Shown one piece after another: positions 19,678 to 32,538 of a stretch of DNA of 64,000 nt. The notes under the pieces were generated by a model, which did no database searches, had not been told where the DNA came from, and saw only the letters and a list, made by a program, of their open reading frames with translations. The translations under genes were made by a program, and so were the position numbers. This DNA is from Thermoanaerobacterium thermosaccharolyticum DSM 571 (GTDB lineage: Bacteria; Bacillota; Thermoanaerobacteria; Thermoanaerobacterales; Thermoanaerobacteraceae), in the NCBI RefSeq assembly GCF_000145615.1, contig NC_014410.1, positions 2,219,501 to 2,283,500 of the forward strand, read 5' to 3'. Within the stretch, counting starts at the first letter, position 1, and each line of letters begins with the position of its first letter.

Positions 19678-20313
19678 TCATAGATCTTTCATAGATATAT
19701 TCAAAATCTCATCTCTTATAGGTCCATATCTTTTTATTAAATCATCACATTCGCTAAGGACACTATCAACAAAAGATTTGTCTTTTATGTATTTCGCATT
19801 TACTTTCACATTTATCATGGCACTTTGAAGCCCAGCATAGAGAAGCAAAGCTCCAACTGCAGCATCAGAGACTGCATTTGGGTTTCCATACTGTGCTATA
19901 AGCAAAGTCGGAGCAAATCCTTCACTGCATAGACGTGCTAACTTAAGTGGTACATTTATAGCTTTCATATAGGCTTTCTCAAGTTTTTCACTTCTTATGG
20001 CTTTATTTTCATCAGTATCTTTAGGCATTTTAATTGCACTTATGACTTCTTCATATGCGTTTTTATCCTCATCCACCAATTCCATAAACTCAGAAAGAAG
20101 CCTTCTGCAAATTTTGAGTCCACTTTCTATCTCGTCTTTGATGTCATCATCATACTCATTGTAAAATTGCCTGCCAATTGTAAGATTGTACACCATTGAT
20201 GATAAAGCTATACCAAGACTTGCTACCAAAGAAGAAACGCTGCCACCGCCCGGAGCAGGCTTTGACGATGCAACTTCATTTACATAATCATTCAATGTAC
20301 GGTTTATAAGCAT
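19678..20313 (-). CDS. Formiminotetrahydrofolate cyclodeaminase-like protein
   Basis: A 211-residue helical protein of the FTCD C-terminal family, with the glycine-rich folate-binding start PAPGGGSVSSLVASLG. It would convert 5-formimino-THF to 5,10-methenyl-THF plus ammonia. It lies 61 bp downstream of the separate formiminotransferase gene, so the two domains fused in the animal enzyme are encoded separately here. Confidence 0.93.
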   Translation of the reverse strand: MLINRTLNDYVNEVASSKPAPGGGSVSSLVASLGIALSSMVYNLTIGRQFYNEYDDDIKDEIESGLKICRRLLSEFMELVDEDKNAYEEVISAIKMPKDTDENKAIRSEKLEKAYMKAINVPLKLARLCSEGFAPTLLIAQYGNPNAVSDAAVGALLLYAGLQSAMINVKVNAKYIKDKSFVDSVLSECDDLIKRYGPIRDEILNISMKDL

Positions 20314-20374
20314 GAAATCATCTCCTTTTATTACTATTTATTTAATTATATCTTATTTCCACTTTATTGAGCAA

Positions 20375-21271
20375 TTACTCGTACAATCTATATTCTATAA
20401 CTTTATCGTAACTGAAATTTTCCATCATAAGATAATACTCTGCTGTATCATACAATGCTTTAGCAGGAATCAATCCTATAAGCTCACTGCCAACAACATT
20501 TACACCATATCTAGCTGCTTCTCTTTTAATCACCTCGAATACCCTGAATACAGGCGTTTTTTCGTAATTTGTAAAATTCATTGAAACTTGTACAATATTT
20601 CTCTGTTTTAAATCTACTCCCATCGCTTTTAAATATCTAAACCCACCACTGGAAAATCTCACAGCCTTCGCTATCTTGTTTGCAATGTCTATATTGTTTG
20701 TCCCTAAATTCACGTTATAAGCAATAAGATAGTGTCTTGCTCCAATAACAGTAACGCCACTTTTTTCATTCATCTCATGAGGTCCAAAGTCAGGAACCCA
20801 TTCAGGCATTTTAATCTTTTCAAAAAAATGTTCATACTCACCCCTCCTTATGTCTTCAAGATTTTTTCTCTTTGGATTTGGTTGAGCTTCCTCGTATAGA
20901 TACACCGGTATATTAAGTTCATCTCCGATTCGCTTTCCTACTTCTCTTGCTATTTCTATACATTCCTCCATAGTAGCGTTTTTAACAGGCACAAAAGGCA
21001 TAACATCCAAAGCTCCAATCCTTGGATGCTGACCTTTATGATAGCGCATGTCGATAATTTCTGAAGCCTTTCTAGCAATATTAAAGGCAGCCTCTTTTAT
21101 TCCCTCCACGTCACCGCAAAATGTTATTACAGACCTGTTATGGTCACTATCCATAGAGTAATCCAAAAGCTTTACACCTTTTACTGATACTACCTCAGAT
21201 ACAAGCTCAGCTATTTTATTTGCGTCTTTACCTTCACTAAAATTCGGTACACATTCTATTATCTTATTCAT
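20375..21271 (-). CDS. Glutamate formimidoyltransferase
   Basis: A 298-residue FTCD N-terminal-type enzyme. Conserved blocks are ECVPNFSEGKDANKI, DHNRSVITFCGD and GQHPRIGALDVMPFVPV. It transfers the formimino group from formiminoglutamate (histidine or purine breakdown) to THF; with the cyclodeaminase it feeds one-carbon units into folate. No hutHUI genes are in the window. Confidence 0.95.
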   Translation of the reverse strand: MNKIIECVPNFSEGKDANKIAELVSEVVSVKGVKLLDYSMDSDHNRSVITFCGDVEGIKEAAFNIARKASEIIDMRYHKGQHPRIGALDVMPFVPVKNATMEECIEIAREVGKRIGDELNIPVYLYEEAQPNPKRKNLEDIRRGEYEHFFEKIKMPEWVPDFGPHEMNEKSGVTVIGARHYLIAYNVNLGTNNIDIANKIAKAVRFSSGGFRYLKAMGVDLKQRNIVQVSMNFTNYEKTPVFRVFEVIKREAARYGVNVVGSELIGLIPAKALYDTAEYYLMMENFSYDKVIEYRLYE

Positions 21272-21310
21272 AAGTATCCCTCCACTTTAGTTTCATCAGC
21301 GATTTATAAT

Positions 21311-21337
21311 AAAAATACGGACCTTTAAGATCCGTAT
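21311..21337 (-). terminator. Terminator downstream of the DUF4914 gene
   Basis: Minus-strand ATACGGATC / GGTCCGTAT stem followed by TTTTATT, just after the stop. Confidence 0.75.
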
Positions 21338-23206
21338 TTATAAGAGATTTATATAATCGTCAAGCGTTCCGTCATCAAGGCAGCACTCTATTATCTTCTT
21401 TCCAAGCTGTGACAGATCTGGTGTAAGATATTTTTTAAGCTCCTGTTTGAAGAAATCAGTTAATATCTTTGCACCTCTCTGGAATGCCTCTTCACCTACC
21501 TCAGGCTGTAAATAAACCTGCAGGAAGTGCTTTGGCATAAATTCTCCATCTATCTTCAATGATTCTAATGAATATCCCAAAAGAGGGCATTTAGACTTTG
21601 TCAATTGATCCGGTCTGAATTTCGCACCGCCGCGCCTCGATAAATATTCTCTAGCAATCCACTGTGGCATAAATCCAACTTTATACGCTCCAATATGCTG
21701 ATTTGGTATTAACACATATCTTGTAGCAGGTGTATTTTGAATCTGATCTAATATTAGATTGGCATGCCGAACCATCTTTCCAGTAGCAAATGGCCAATAT
21801 GAGCCAACACCTTCACTGCTTAAGCCTTCTGTATCTATTATGCTTGGATTTGCATACCCTCTTGGCGCTACAAGTCTCCAAAGCCAAGCAATAGATGGTG
21901 GAAGTACGTGCAGTAATCCCAATATGCCATATGATGGATTTTCCTTAGTACATGGCGGTGTTCTCACCCCAAAACTCCTTATATCAACTTCAACAGCTTC
22001 ATCAACAGTATTTGATATGAATCCTCTTGGCATTATAACTCTCGGATTTGTACATGGCTTTCCCGGACTATCTTCTATGTGCTCCCAAATAAGGCATGTA
22101 GAGTTAGGAACACCATCGATATTTAAAAATAGCAATGGCTCTTTAGGATGTATACATAATTTCTCAAGATCTGGGCTTGACCCGTACTCTGTAACATGAT
22201 CCAGTCGTATAAACCAACCATTTTCTGCATCTTTAACCACCAATTTCTTGTTTGTATCTTGATAAATTGGATGGCAAAGGGCCATATCGTCTGTAACAGG
22301 CTGTAATTCGCTGTTCTCCTTTAGCTCCATGTAAAATTTCTCTTTCGTTACGATATTAGTACCAAAATGAATCCTTCCATCTAATTCCCTTGGAAGTTGC
22401 TCAGTCATCTCACTCTTTCCACCGCCACTGGCACCTTCATGCATAATAGTCATTATATTGTCATATGGTGTTATTACTCTTACCGTAGAAGCATGTGCTG
22501 TTATCCATCCTTCCCTTTCGCCTATATCTAAGAGAACACTGTAAACACCTTTTTTTGCACTTGGACCTGGGTACAAATTATATGAGAAAAGTTCTTGCAT
22601 ATTTTCAAGTCTGTTGTGAACAACAACCTGCTTGCCACCAAAGTGTGTATGTCTAAAAGGAGGTGCCACAAATATTATAGAAAGAGGTTTAAATTCTTTA
22701 TTTATTTTGTCCTTCGGTATAAATCCCTGTATATCCGCAAGCGCAAGGACAAAAAAACCAGCATTTTTTGGTGCAATAACCAATGAAGCATATCCCAAGC
22801 TTTCATCGCCAGCCATAAATGGCATCACAATTAAGTCTTGCTCTTTCAGCCATTGAAATGTCTTTACCCTTAAAGGCTCAAAATCTTCACCAAATCTGTC
22901 TTTATATCTAACCTTATCAGTGTCTTTATCATCGGCTATCACCATGCAGTTTGGTTCCCGGCGCCTCATATAAGGTTCAGGATAATTTATAGCAAAACCA
23001 TTTTTGCATCTTGCTACAGTCGCTTCAACAACTTTTCCTCGTCCAGGCACATCGTATGATACCTCAAATGTATCGTTCTCGCCGCCACCCATAGTCAAGT
23101 TTAACAGTTCTTCTCTGCTTTCAGGAATAATTATCTCTTTCCCACTTTTTAAAATTTCTAGGACATCATCAGGCAATATGAAATAATCTAAAATATCATT
23201 TTCCAT
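21338..23206 (-). CDS. DUF4914 protein, PEPCK/HPr-kinase-like P-loop fold
   Basis: A 622-residue soluble protein that I recognise as the DUF4914 family. A kinase-1a-like P-loop is visible as EGASGGGKSEMT near residue 255, resembling the nucleotide loop of PEP carboxykinases, with nearby candidate metal-binding His and Asp. Its reaction is not established to my knowledge. It is monocistronic, has a consensus sigma-A promoter and a leader of about 210 nt, and lies divergently beside PFOR. A link to pyruvate/PEP metabolism is only positional. Confidence 0.8.
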   Translation of the reverse strand: MENDILDYFILPDDVLEILKSGKEIIIPESREELLNLTMGGGENDTFEVSYDVPGRGKVVEATVARCKNGFAINYPEPYMRRREPNCMVIADDKDTDKVRYKDRFGEDFEPLRVKTFQWLKEQDLIVMPFMAGDESLGYASLVIAPKNAGFFVLALADIQGFIPKDKINKEFKPLSIIFVAPPFRHTHFGGKQVVVHNRLENMQELFSYNLYPGPSAKKGVYSVLLDIGEREGWITAHASTVRVITPYDNIMTIMHEGASGGGKSEMTEQLPRELDGRIHFGTNIVTKEKFYMELKENSELQPVTDDMALCHPIYQDTNKKLVVKDAENGWFIRLDHVTEYGSSPDLEKLCIHPKEPLLFLNIDGVPNSTCLIWEHIEDSPGKPCTNPRVIMPRGFISNTVDEAVEVDIRSFGVRTPPCTKENPSYGILGLLHVLPPSIAWLWRLVAPRGYANPSIIDTEGLSSEGVGSYWPFATGKMVRHANLILDQIQNTPATRYVLIPNQHIGAYKVGFMPQWIAREYLSRRGGAKFRPDQLTKSKCPLLGYSLESLKIDGEFMPKHFLQVYLQPEVGEEAFQRGAKILTDFFKQELKKYLTPDLSQLGKKIIECCLDDGTLDDYINLL

Positions 23207-23416
23207 CTCTTATATTCTCATTCCTTTCACTATGCATCCCGCAGAATTTTTTGAAATATTAGATATGATATAATGCAAAATTTAATATTTTTAATATTTT
23301 ATAAAAGCCACTATCTATCTATTGCTCTAGATAAATACTGGCTAAACAACGATGATATTTAGTAGATATTCATAGAAACCCCCTATTTGATTTCCTTCAA
23401 TATAGAAAAAATTCAT
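23207..23416 (-). other. Long 5' leader of the DUF4914 mRNA
   Basis: About 210 nt between the predicted start and the ATG. It holds an extended imperfect hairpin (GCCA...TATCTA / TAGATA...TGGC, around 23302-23338) and a GGGGG-preceded four-codon ORF (MNIY). No known riboswitch class was recognised and there is no clear terminator. Confidence 0.4.
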
Positions 23417-23423
23417 GTAATTT

Positions 23424-23452
23424 ATTCTATCATTTTCAAGCATTAAAGTCAA
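23424..23452 (-). promoter_or_regulatory. Promoter of the DUF4914 gene
   Basis: TTGACT (23447-23452), 17 nt, TAGAAT (23424-23429) on the minus strand. Confidence 0.75.
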
Positions 23453-23636
23453 TCCTAATTTAACAAAATACACAATCAGCCGATATTTTTGGTGATAATA
23501 AATATTATTTTAATAATATTATAGCACATAATATGACCTGATCATAATGCTTTTTATAATTTTTTTGCTGAAAATGAATAAATTTTTGACAAAAAATATT
23601 TTTATATTTTGATTATCTGTGATATAATTATCATGG

Positions 23637-23750
23637 AACTGTTATATAAAGTCTAAAGGTATATATATAAGCATTTTCAAAAAACTGTTATATAATCGCT
23701 TAACTGCTGTTGTATAACAGTACATGTTTGTTCACGCTGTATTATAATAG
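23637..23750 (+). promoter_or_regulatory. Array of CTGTT(A/G)TATAA motifs upstream of PFOR
   Basis: AACTGTTATATAA occurs at 23637-23649 and 23683-23695. The palindrome-like CTGTTGTATAACAG is at 23707-23720, and a weaker CTGTATTATAATAG at 23737-23750. TATAAT -10-like hexamers lie at 23691 and 23743, inside motifs 2 and 4, and an extended -10 (TGATATAAT) lies just upstream of motif 1. This looks like a regulator array overlapping the PFOR promoter or promoters. The motif is not a Rex or CcpA consensus. Confidence 0.55.
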
Positions 23751-23780
23751 TTTGCTTATATATCCTTAGATTTAATATAA

Positions 23781-27332
<3,552 letters not shown>

Positions 27333-27346
27333 TAATAGATACTTAT

Positions 27347-27378
27347 TAATGAGCGAAGTCATCTTCGCTCATTAATTT
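27347..27378 (+). terminator. Terminator of the PFOR gene
   Basis: TTAATGAGCGAAG-tcat-CTTCGCTCATTAA followed by TTTTATAT. Confidence 0.9.
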
Positions 27379-27476
27379 TATATAATCAAAAAAGCCTTCT
27401 TCAAATTTTTCTCTTGTTTATCTGTTTATTGTTTTATATAATTAATGTTATAAACTACAATTGAGGAGCGAATGGT

Positions 27477-28688
27477 ATGAGGGAAAAAATAAAAATGACA
27501 AATCCCATTGTGGAGCTAGATGGCGACGAGATGACCAGAATTATCTGGCAGATGATCAAACAAATGCTGATAGAGCCTTTTGTTGACCTGAACACTGAAT
27601 ACTACGACCTTGGTCTAAAAAATAGAGATCTAACAGATGATCAGGTAACTATTGATGCTGCATATGCAATAAAAAAGCATAAAGTCGGTGTTAAATGCGC
27701 AACAATAACACCAAATGCTCAGCGAGTAGAAGAATATAAATTAAAAAAGATGTGGAAAAGCCCTAACGGGACCATAAGAGCCATACTAGACGGAACTGTT
27801 TTTAGAACTCCTATACTTGTAAAAGGAATAAAACCTCTGGTTAAAAGTTGGACAAAGCCTATAACAATTGCCCGTCATGCTTACGGAGATGTATACAAAG
27901 ACGTAGAATACAGGCTTGAAAAGGCTGCAAAAGCTGAACTCGTTGTAACTTACAAAGATGGTGACGTAGAAAGGCAGACTATTCACGAATTCGATGGTCC
28001 GGGCATTCTAATTGGAATGCACAACCTAGATAAATCAATAAAAAGTTTTGCAAAAGCATGTTTTAACTATGCATTAAGCCAAAAACAGGACTTATGGTTT
28101 GCAACTAAAGATACCATATCAAAGATATACGACCATACATTTAAGGACATATTCAATGATATGTATGAAAATGAATATAAAGATAAATTTAATGAAGCAG
28201 GTATTGAATATTTTTACACACTTATAGATGACGCAGTTGCACGCGTAATAAGATCTGAAGGCGGAATGATATGGGCCTTAAAGAACTACGACGGCGATGT
28301 AATGTCCGACATGGTGGCAACAGCCTTTGGAAGCCTAGCTATGATGACTTCAGTATTAGTATCTCCTGAGGGAGATTTTGAATATGAAGCCGCTCACGGC
28401 ACAGTGACACGTCATTACTATAAATATCTAAAAGGCGAGGAAACATCTACTAATCCAATTGCTACTATATTTGCTTGGACAGGCGCCTTGAAAAAACGCG
28501 GAGAATTAGACAATAATAGGCACCTTGTGAAATTTGCCGAAAAATTAGAAGAAGCATCATTAAAAACTATAGAAGGCGGCATAATGACAAAAGACCTAGT
28601 TGCAATTTCTGATCTCCCAAATAAAAAATCGGTAAACACAAAAGAATTTTTGAACGAAATTAAAAACAATCTGGAAAAACTAATATAA
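27477..28688 (+). CDS. icd: NADP-dependent isocitrate dehydrogenase, eukaryote-like homodimeric type
   Basis: Isocitrate to 2-oxoglutarate plus CO2. The 403 residues start with [12 protein letters not shown] and contain [24 protein letters not shown], the signature of the subfamily shared with mitochondrial IDH2 and distinct from E. coli Icd. [17 protein letters not shown] and [13 protein letters not shown] (coenzyme/substrate region) are intact. GAGGAG precedes ATG 27477. With the aconitase and citrate synthase candidate it completes the branch to 2-oxoglutarate. Confidence 0.96.
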   Translation: MREKIKMTNPIVELDGDEMTRIIWQMIKQMLIEPFVDLNTEYYDLGLKNRDLTDDQVTIDAAYAIKKHKVGVKCATITPNAQRVEEYKLKKMWKSPNGTIRAILDGTVFRTPILVKGIKPLVKSWTKPITIARHAYGDVYKDVEYRLEKAAKAELVVTYKDGDVERQTIHEFDGPGILIGMHNLDKSIKSFAKACFNYALSQKQDLWFATKDTISKIYDHTFKDIFNDMYENEYKDKFNEAGIEYFYTLIDDAVARVIRSEGGMIWALKNYDGDVMSDMVATAFGSLAMMTSVLVSPEGDFEYEAAHGTVTRHYYKYLKGEETSTNPIATIFAWTGALKKRGELDNNRHLVKFAEKLEEASLKTIEGGIMTKDLVAISDLPNKKSVNTKEFLNEIKNNLEKLI

Positions 28689-28694
28689 ATCACC

Positions 28695-28739
28695 GAAAGA
28701 TGCTCTTTAGCTCTTAAAGAGCATTTCTGACTTTTATTT
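28695..28739 (+). terminator. Terminator of icd
   Basis: ATGCTCTTTA-gctct-TAAAGAGCAT with a downstream T-rich stretch. Confidence 0.8.
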
Positions 28740-28785
28740 TTATATGTATTATTATAAATGTATAACTTTTTCTGGGGGAATAACA

Positions 28786-29733
28786 TTGGTTTTCTTAAAG
28801 GGTATTGAAAGTATTTTGCCTATAGTCTTTATAATTATAATCGGATACGTACTTGCAATGAAAAAATGGTTTGACGAAGACGCATCTGAATTATTTTCGA
28901 AACTTGTAGTAAAAATTTCGCTCCCTGCTCTAATGTTTTATACAGTGGTTGAAAACCTCCAAAAGAATCAACTATTACATATGATATTAGGTTTAATTGC
29001 TGCCTTTGTAAGCATTTTTGCATCATATACTATTGCGTATTTCTTAGTCATATTTCTTAAATTAGACAGAAAAAAAATCGGTTTATTTTCTGCAATATTT
29101 GCTTTTTCTAATACGATATTCGTTGGACTTCCTATAAATCAGGCTCTCTTTGGAAATAAAGCAGTACCATATGTGCTTCTATACTACGTTGCAAACACCA
29201 CACTATTTTGGACGATGGGGCTTTACAACATAAGAAAGGATGTAGAAAGTTCTCAAGGAAATTTCTCTCTATATCAGGCTTTTAAGAAAATCTTCTCTCC
29301 TCCCCTTTTAGGTTACCTGATGGGGATATTTTTCATTCTAATAGGATTCAAGACACCACAATTCATTGCAGATACAGCTAAATACATCGGACAACTGACG
29401 ACACCCCTTTCAATGATCTTCATCGGCATATCAATATACCTTACAGACTTAAAAGATTTTAAATTCGACAACACTGTTGTATTCTTGCTTTTAGGAAGGT
29501 CTATAATAACACCGTTAATCACAATACTGGTACTTCACTTTTTTAAGCTTAACGTATTGATGGAAAAAGTATTTGTAATTCAAAGTGCGCTTCCTGTAAT
29601 GACGCAAATTGCAATTGTAGCACATGCCTACAATAGCGATCAAAAGTATCCATCGATTATGATAGCCGCAACAAATCTATTAAGCTTATTTGTAGTCCCA
29701 CTTTACATGTACATAACAAGTGAGTTGTTTTAG
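28786..29733 (+). CDS. AEC-family (auxin efflux carrier-like) transporter
   Basis: A 315-residue membrane protein with about ten helices and the AEC fold: FSNTIFVGLPINQALFG in the first half and LPVMTQIAIVAHAY in the second. Bacterial relatives export or take up dicarboxylates such as malate (MleP-like). A role in carboxylate traffic fits the neighbouring icd but is inferred. TTG 28786 is chosen as start because GGGGGA lies 7 nt upstream; the ATG at 28744 lacks a site. Confidence 0.85.
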   Translation: MVFLKGIESILPIVFIIIIGYVLAMKKWFDEDASELFSKLVVKISLPALMFYTVVENLQKNQLLHMILGLIAAFVSIFASYTIAYFLVIFLKLDRKKIGLFSAIFAFSNTIFVGLPINQALFGNKAVPYVLLYYVANTTLFWTMGLYNIRKDVESSQGNFSLYQAFKKIFSPPLLGYLMGIFFILIGFKTPQFIADTAKYIGQLTTPLSMIFIGISIYLTDLKDFKFDNTVVFLLLGRSIITPLITILVLHFFKLNVLMEKVFVIQSALPVMTQIAIVAHAYNSDQKYPSIMIAATNLLSLFVVPLYMYITSELF

Positions 29734-29737
29734 GATA

Positions 29738-29764
29738 AAGGGCAGATTAAACTGCCCTTTATTT
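29738..29764. terminator. Bidirectional terminator
   Basis: AAAGGGCAG-attaaa-CTGCCCTTT with A/T runs, between the AEC gene and the convergent split gene. Confidence 0.9.
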
Positions 29765-30654
29765 TTATGAATTCGACTGAGTTGTAGTGCTTGATGTACT
29801 TCCCGATTTGTCTTTATTGCCTTTAAAATAATTCAATATATCTTGCTTTTGGCTTTCCGTTATCTTATTGTCTTTCACTGCTTTATCAAGAGCATTTTCA
29901 AATCTCTTGTAAGCACCTCCATTGAAATTTTTAAAGCCCATGAACATGCCTTTCATTCCCGGTGGGAAACCTGTTCCATCCCATTTATTTACCTTATCTG
30001 TGTAATTTTTAATAAGCTCATTCGCTTTATCCTGTGTTATCTTCCCATTTTGCACTTTCTTATTTACAGCAGCAGTATAATCAGTTATAAGTTTCTGCCT
30101 TTTTTGATCAAGTGTCAACTTAGTGAACCTACTCCATCCTATAGAGGATGAAGCTTCCTACTTCATAGACCGTTGCCTACTGTTATTCACAGCAGGTCTT
30201 ACACAATCTCCATAGGCGTAATTTCGGGAGGAACCTTCCCTACAAAAATATTACTCTTAGGCTGTTATGCCTAATTGTCTTTACTTTTTACTCCTGATAA
30301 TATTATAGCATATAATGTTATGGAAAACAATAGAAATTCATCTCCCACCTATAGAGGATGGGAGACTTCTTTCAAGCCTTCGTTAAAATCGTTTATTTGT
30401 TGCTCCATATTATTTATTTTTGCAATTATGCTGTCATACTTGTTCTTGCTTATTTTACCTTCATTGTATTTTTGAGTAACCTTTGCTTTAATGCTTTCTA
30501 ATCTCTGTATAGGATCGACTTTGTTTGGTGCTGTCTGTAATGTAGTATTGCTGCTACTCTGTTGTGGTGAAGCAACTTCATCAGCAAAAGCTACAGTCGA
30601 AATCAGCATTGCGCTCATCAAAGTTACAGCCAAAATTTTCTTTCCTTTTGTCAT
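29765..30654 (-). pseudogene. Secreted repeat-containing protein split by a MITE
   Basis: The 5' part (30654 to 30382, 91 codons) encodes a signal peptide ending AFADE and a helical unit with KYNEGKISKNKYDSIIAKIN. The 3' part (30121 to 29765) continues with repeats NGKITQDKANELIKNYTDKV and DNKITESQKQDILNYFKGN and a Ser/Thr tail. Joining bases 30382 and 30121 restores one frame (DFN-KLTLDQK), giving a 209-residue exported protein of DUF2680-like repeat character. The 260-bp insert puts stops in the frame. The 5' part alone would end in ten residues encoded by the insertion. Function unknown. Confidence 0.85.
30122..30381 (-). mobile_element. IS200/IS605-type MITE, copy 1
   Basis: 260 bp, one mismatch to copy 2 at 36672-36931. 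It has subterminal hairpins at both ends (CTCCCA...TGGGAG at the 5' end, CATCC-TCTATA-GGATG at the 3' end of the minus strand), no inverted terminal repeats and no target duplication. Both copies are preceded by TTTAAC (here 30382-30387). An internal extended -10 (TGCTATAAT, hexamer 30302-30307) points toward the 3' end. The last 150 nt resemble the 3' end and omega-RNA region of TnpB elements. No transposase or tnpB is inside, so it would move only in trans. Confidence 0.8.
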
Positions 30655-30733
30655 CGACCATTACCTCTTTTTTCATATAAAGTGTAATTAGATTTTTCAA
30701 TATTTGTACTTAACTTTGCACCTCCTTTTAACT

Positions 30734-30740
30734 TTGTACT
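30734..30740 (+). repeat. Left 7-bp target duplication of the DDE insertion sequence
   Basis: TTGTACT abuts the left inverted repeat and recurs exactly at 32539-32545 after the right repeat. Confidence 0.55.
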
Positions 30741-32538
30741 ACTTAGCTTTTTGTAAAACCCCAAAATTATTGATTTTAAAGGGTTTTATTTTATATATCA
30801 GCAGGATTTTCCTCCACTTTTGCCGAATTATATATTATACCAAATATTCAAAATCAAACCAAAGTGAAAGGAGATCCTGCATGATAAAGCAACTTCATTT
30901 TTCTGATTTTATTGATGATTTTCATAAATTTGTTGTTGTTCAAAAACCTCAGTTGCTTGAGCTTCTTGACCAGTATATTAATATTTGTGAGTTAATCCCT
31001 GTAAATTGGTATTTTCACTATAATAAAGCTACTGGTCGCCCTCATGATAATTCTCTCGATTCAATTGTTTCAACCTTACTGTTGCAAAAGTTACTTTCTA
31101 TACCAACTATTGATTTACTTATTACTTTTTTGTCATTTTCAAAAGAACTCCGTGATTTTTGTGGGCTTAATACTGTTCCTGATGCTTCTTTTTACTCAAG
31201 GTTCAAACAGGATTACTGTGATGACATTGAAGCCTTCTTTCATAAGTTAGTCGATATTACTGAACCTATTTGTCAGGAAATTGGCCAAGCCCTTGAAAAA
31301 GAATTAGGCATCAATCCTGCTGAAGTTTATATTATGGATACTACTGGTATTGAATGCTATGTTAAGGAAAACAACCCCAAATTCTTTAATGCTCTTGTTA
31401 AAAAGCTTCAATACTTTAACAAGGACAAGTCAAAAGAAGACATCTATAAAATGGCCTATAATCAAATGCCTAAAACTGCTTCTGTTGACCCTAATATTAA
31501 ATTGCAATATATCAATGGTACTTTCTGTTATGCCCACAAAACTATAGTTGTGTCTAATGCCCTCGGCATTTTAAGACATATGGACTTTTGCGATTACCAG
31601 CCGGATTTTAATGATTATACTGATAGCTCTGAGCCCGCATCCCCTGAAGAAGTTAAACTTACATGGGATGGAAAACTGCTTATACCTGCTATGGAGAATT
31701 TTTTTGAGCGTCATCGTAACTTTAATATTTATGCTATGACTGCTGATTCTGGCTTCGATGATGTCCCAAACTATAAATATCTCTTTGAGAATCATGGCAT
31801 TCTGCCTGTCATTGCTCTTAATCCTAGAAATACCAGAAAAAATTTCGGCAAGCCAGGAATTAATGAAGATGGTATTCCTACATGCCCAAAGGACCCATCT
31901 CTTCCAATGAAATGGGATGGCTCTTGTAAAGGTAAAAACCGTTCCTTTAGGAACAAGTTTATTTGCCCTAAAACTGAAAAGTTACCTGGTGGCAAATATG
32001 TTTGTTCCTGCGAGGATAAATGTACAACTTCCGATTGTGGCAGAATGTTTTATACATATCCCAAAGATAATTATAGAGTTCATACCCCTATTCCTAGAGA
32101 TACAGAGCAATGGAATCAAATAGCTGATTTTCGACATATCATTGAGCAGGTTATCTCTAGGCTCAAACTTCCCCTGCAGCTTGGTAATCTCCAGGCTAGA
32201 GACCGCAAAACCATCAAGGCAGATTTCTTCATGGCTGGTGCTGCGCATCTTATTACTGTTTTACTAGCATACCGTATGGGAGCTATAGATAAAATTCGTT
32301 CTGTTAAGTCTATAGCTGCTTAATTCAACAGCCAGCTAAACTTAAGCATCTACCTCATTTGCATAAATCATTGGGGTCTATTTGTCATGCCTGTTTTTTT
32401 CTGTTTTCAATGTTCATCAATAAAATTCAGACCTTTCTTGATTAAATGTACTCTCTGGTATACTGTATCTTTCCTATATCTTCCTCTATTGATTGCTAGC
32501 TGTAAATTTTCGTCTCATAGTTTCACAATCACCTAACT
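30741..32538 (+). mobile_element. DDE insertion sequence, about 1.8 kb
   Basis: One transposase gene flanked by imperfect terminal inverted repeats: left ACTTAGCTTTTTGTAAAAC, and right, read inward, AGTTAGGTGATTGTGAAAC; 14 of 19 match. The 7-bp TTGTACT lies on both outer sides. The noncoding 3' part (32324-32538) holds no gene that I can see. It sits upstream of the split secreted-protein gene and may have separated it from its promoter. Confidence 0.7.
30881..32323 (+). CDS. DDE transposase (IS4/IS5 superfamily, IS1182-like)
   Basis: 480 residues from ATG 30881, which has AAAGGAGA upstream; the frame extends further up without a usable start. The N-terminal DUF772-like helical domain (LDSIVSTLLLQKLLS...PDASFYSRFKQ) is followed by an RNase H fold: first Asp in YIMDTTGIE, second in MTADSGFDDV, Glu in DFRHIIEQVISRLK. 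A Cys-rich insert (CSCEDKCTTSDC) precedes the last motif. Length and motifs look intact, so the element may be active. Confidence 0.85.
   Translation: MIKQLHFSDFIDDFHKFVVVQKPQLLELLDQYINICELIPVNWYFHYNKATGRPHDNSLDSIVSTLLLQKLLSIPTIDLLITFLSFSKELRDFCGLNTVPDASFYSRFKQDYCDDIEAFFHKLVDITEPICQEIGQALEKELGINPAEVYIMDTTGIECYVKENNPKFFNALVKKLQYFNKDKSKEDIYKMAYNQMPKTASVDPNIKLQYINGTFCYAHKTIVVSNALGILRHMDFCDYQPDFNDYTDSSEPASPEEVKLTWDGKLLIPAMENFFERHRNFNIYAMTADSGFDDVPNYKYLFENHGILPVIALNPRNTRKNFGKPGINEDGIPTCPKDPSLPMKWDGSCKGKNRSFRNKFICPKTEKLPGGKYVCSCEDKCTTSDCGRMFYTYPKDNYRVHTPIPRDTEQWNQIADFRHIIEQVISRLKLPLQLGNLQARDRKTIKADFFMAGAAHLITVLLAYRMGAIDKIRSVKSIAA

Noticed and set aside
30349-30654. A complete 101-aa secreted protein
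   Set aside because: The last ten residues are encoded by the MITE; removing the MITE joins the frame to 29765-30121.
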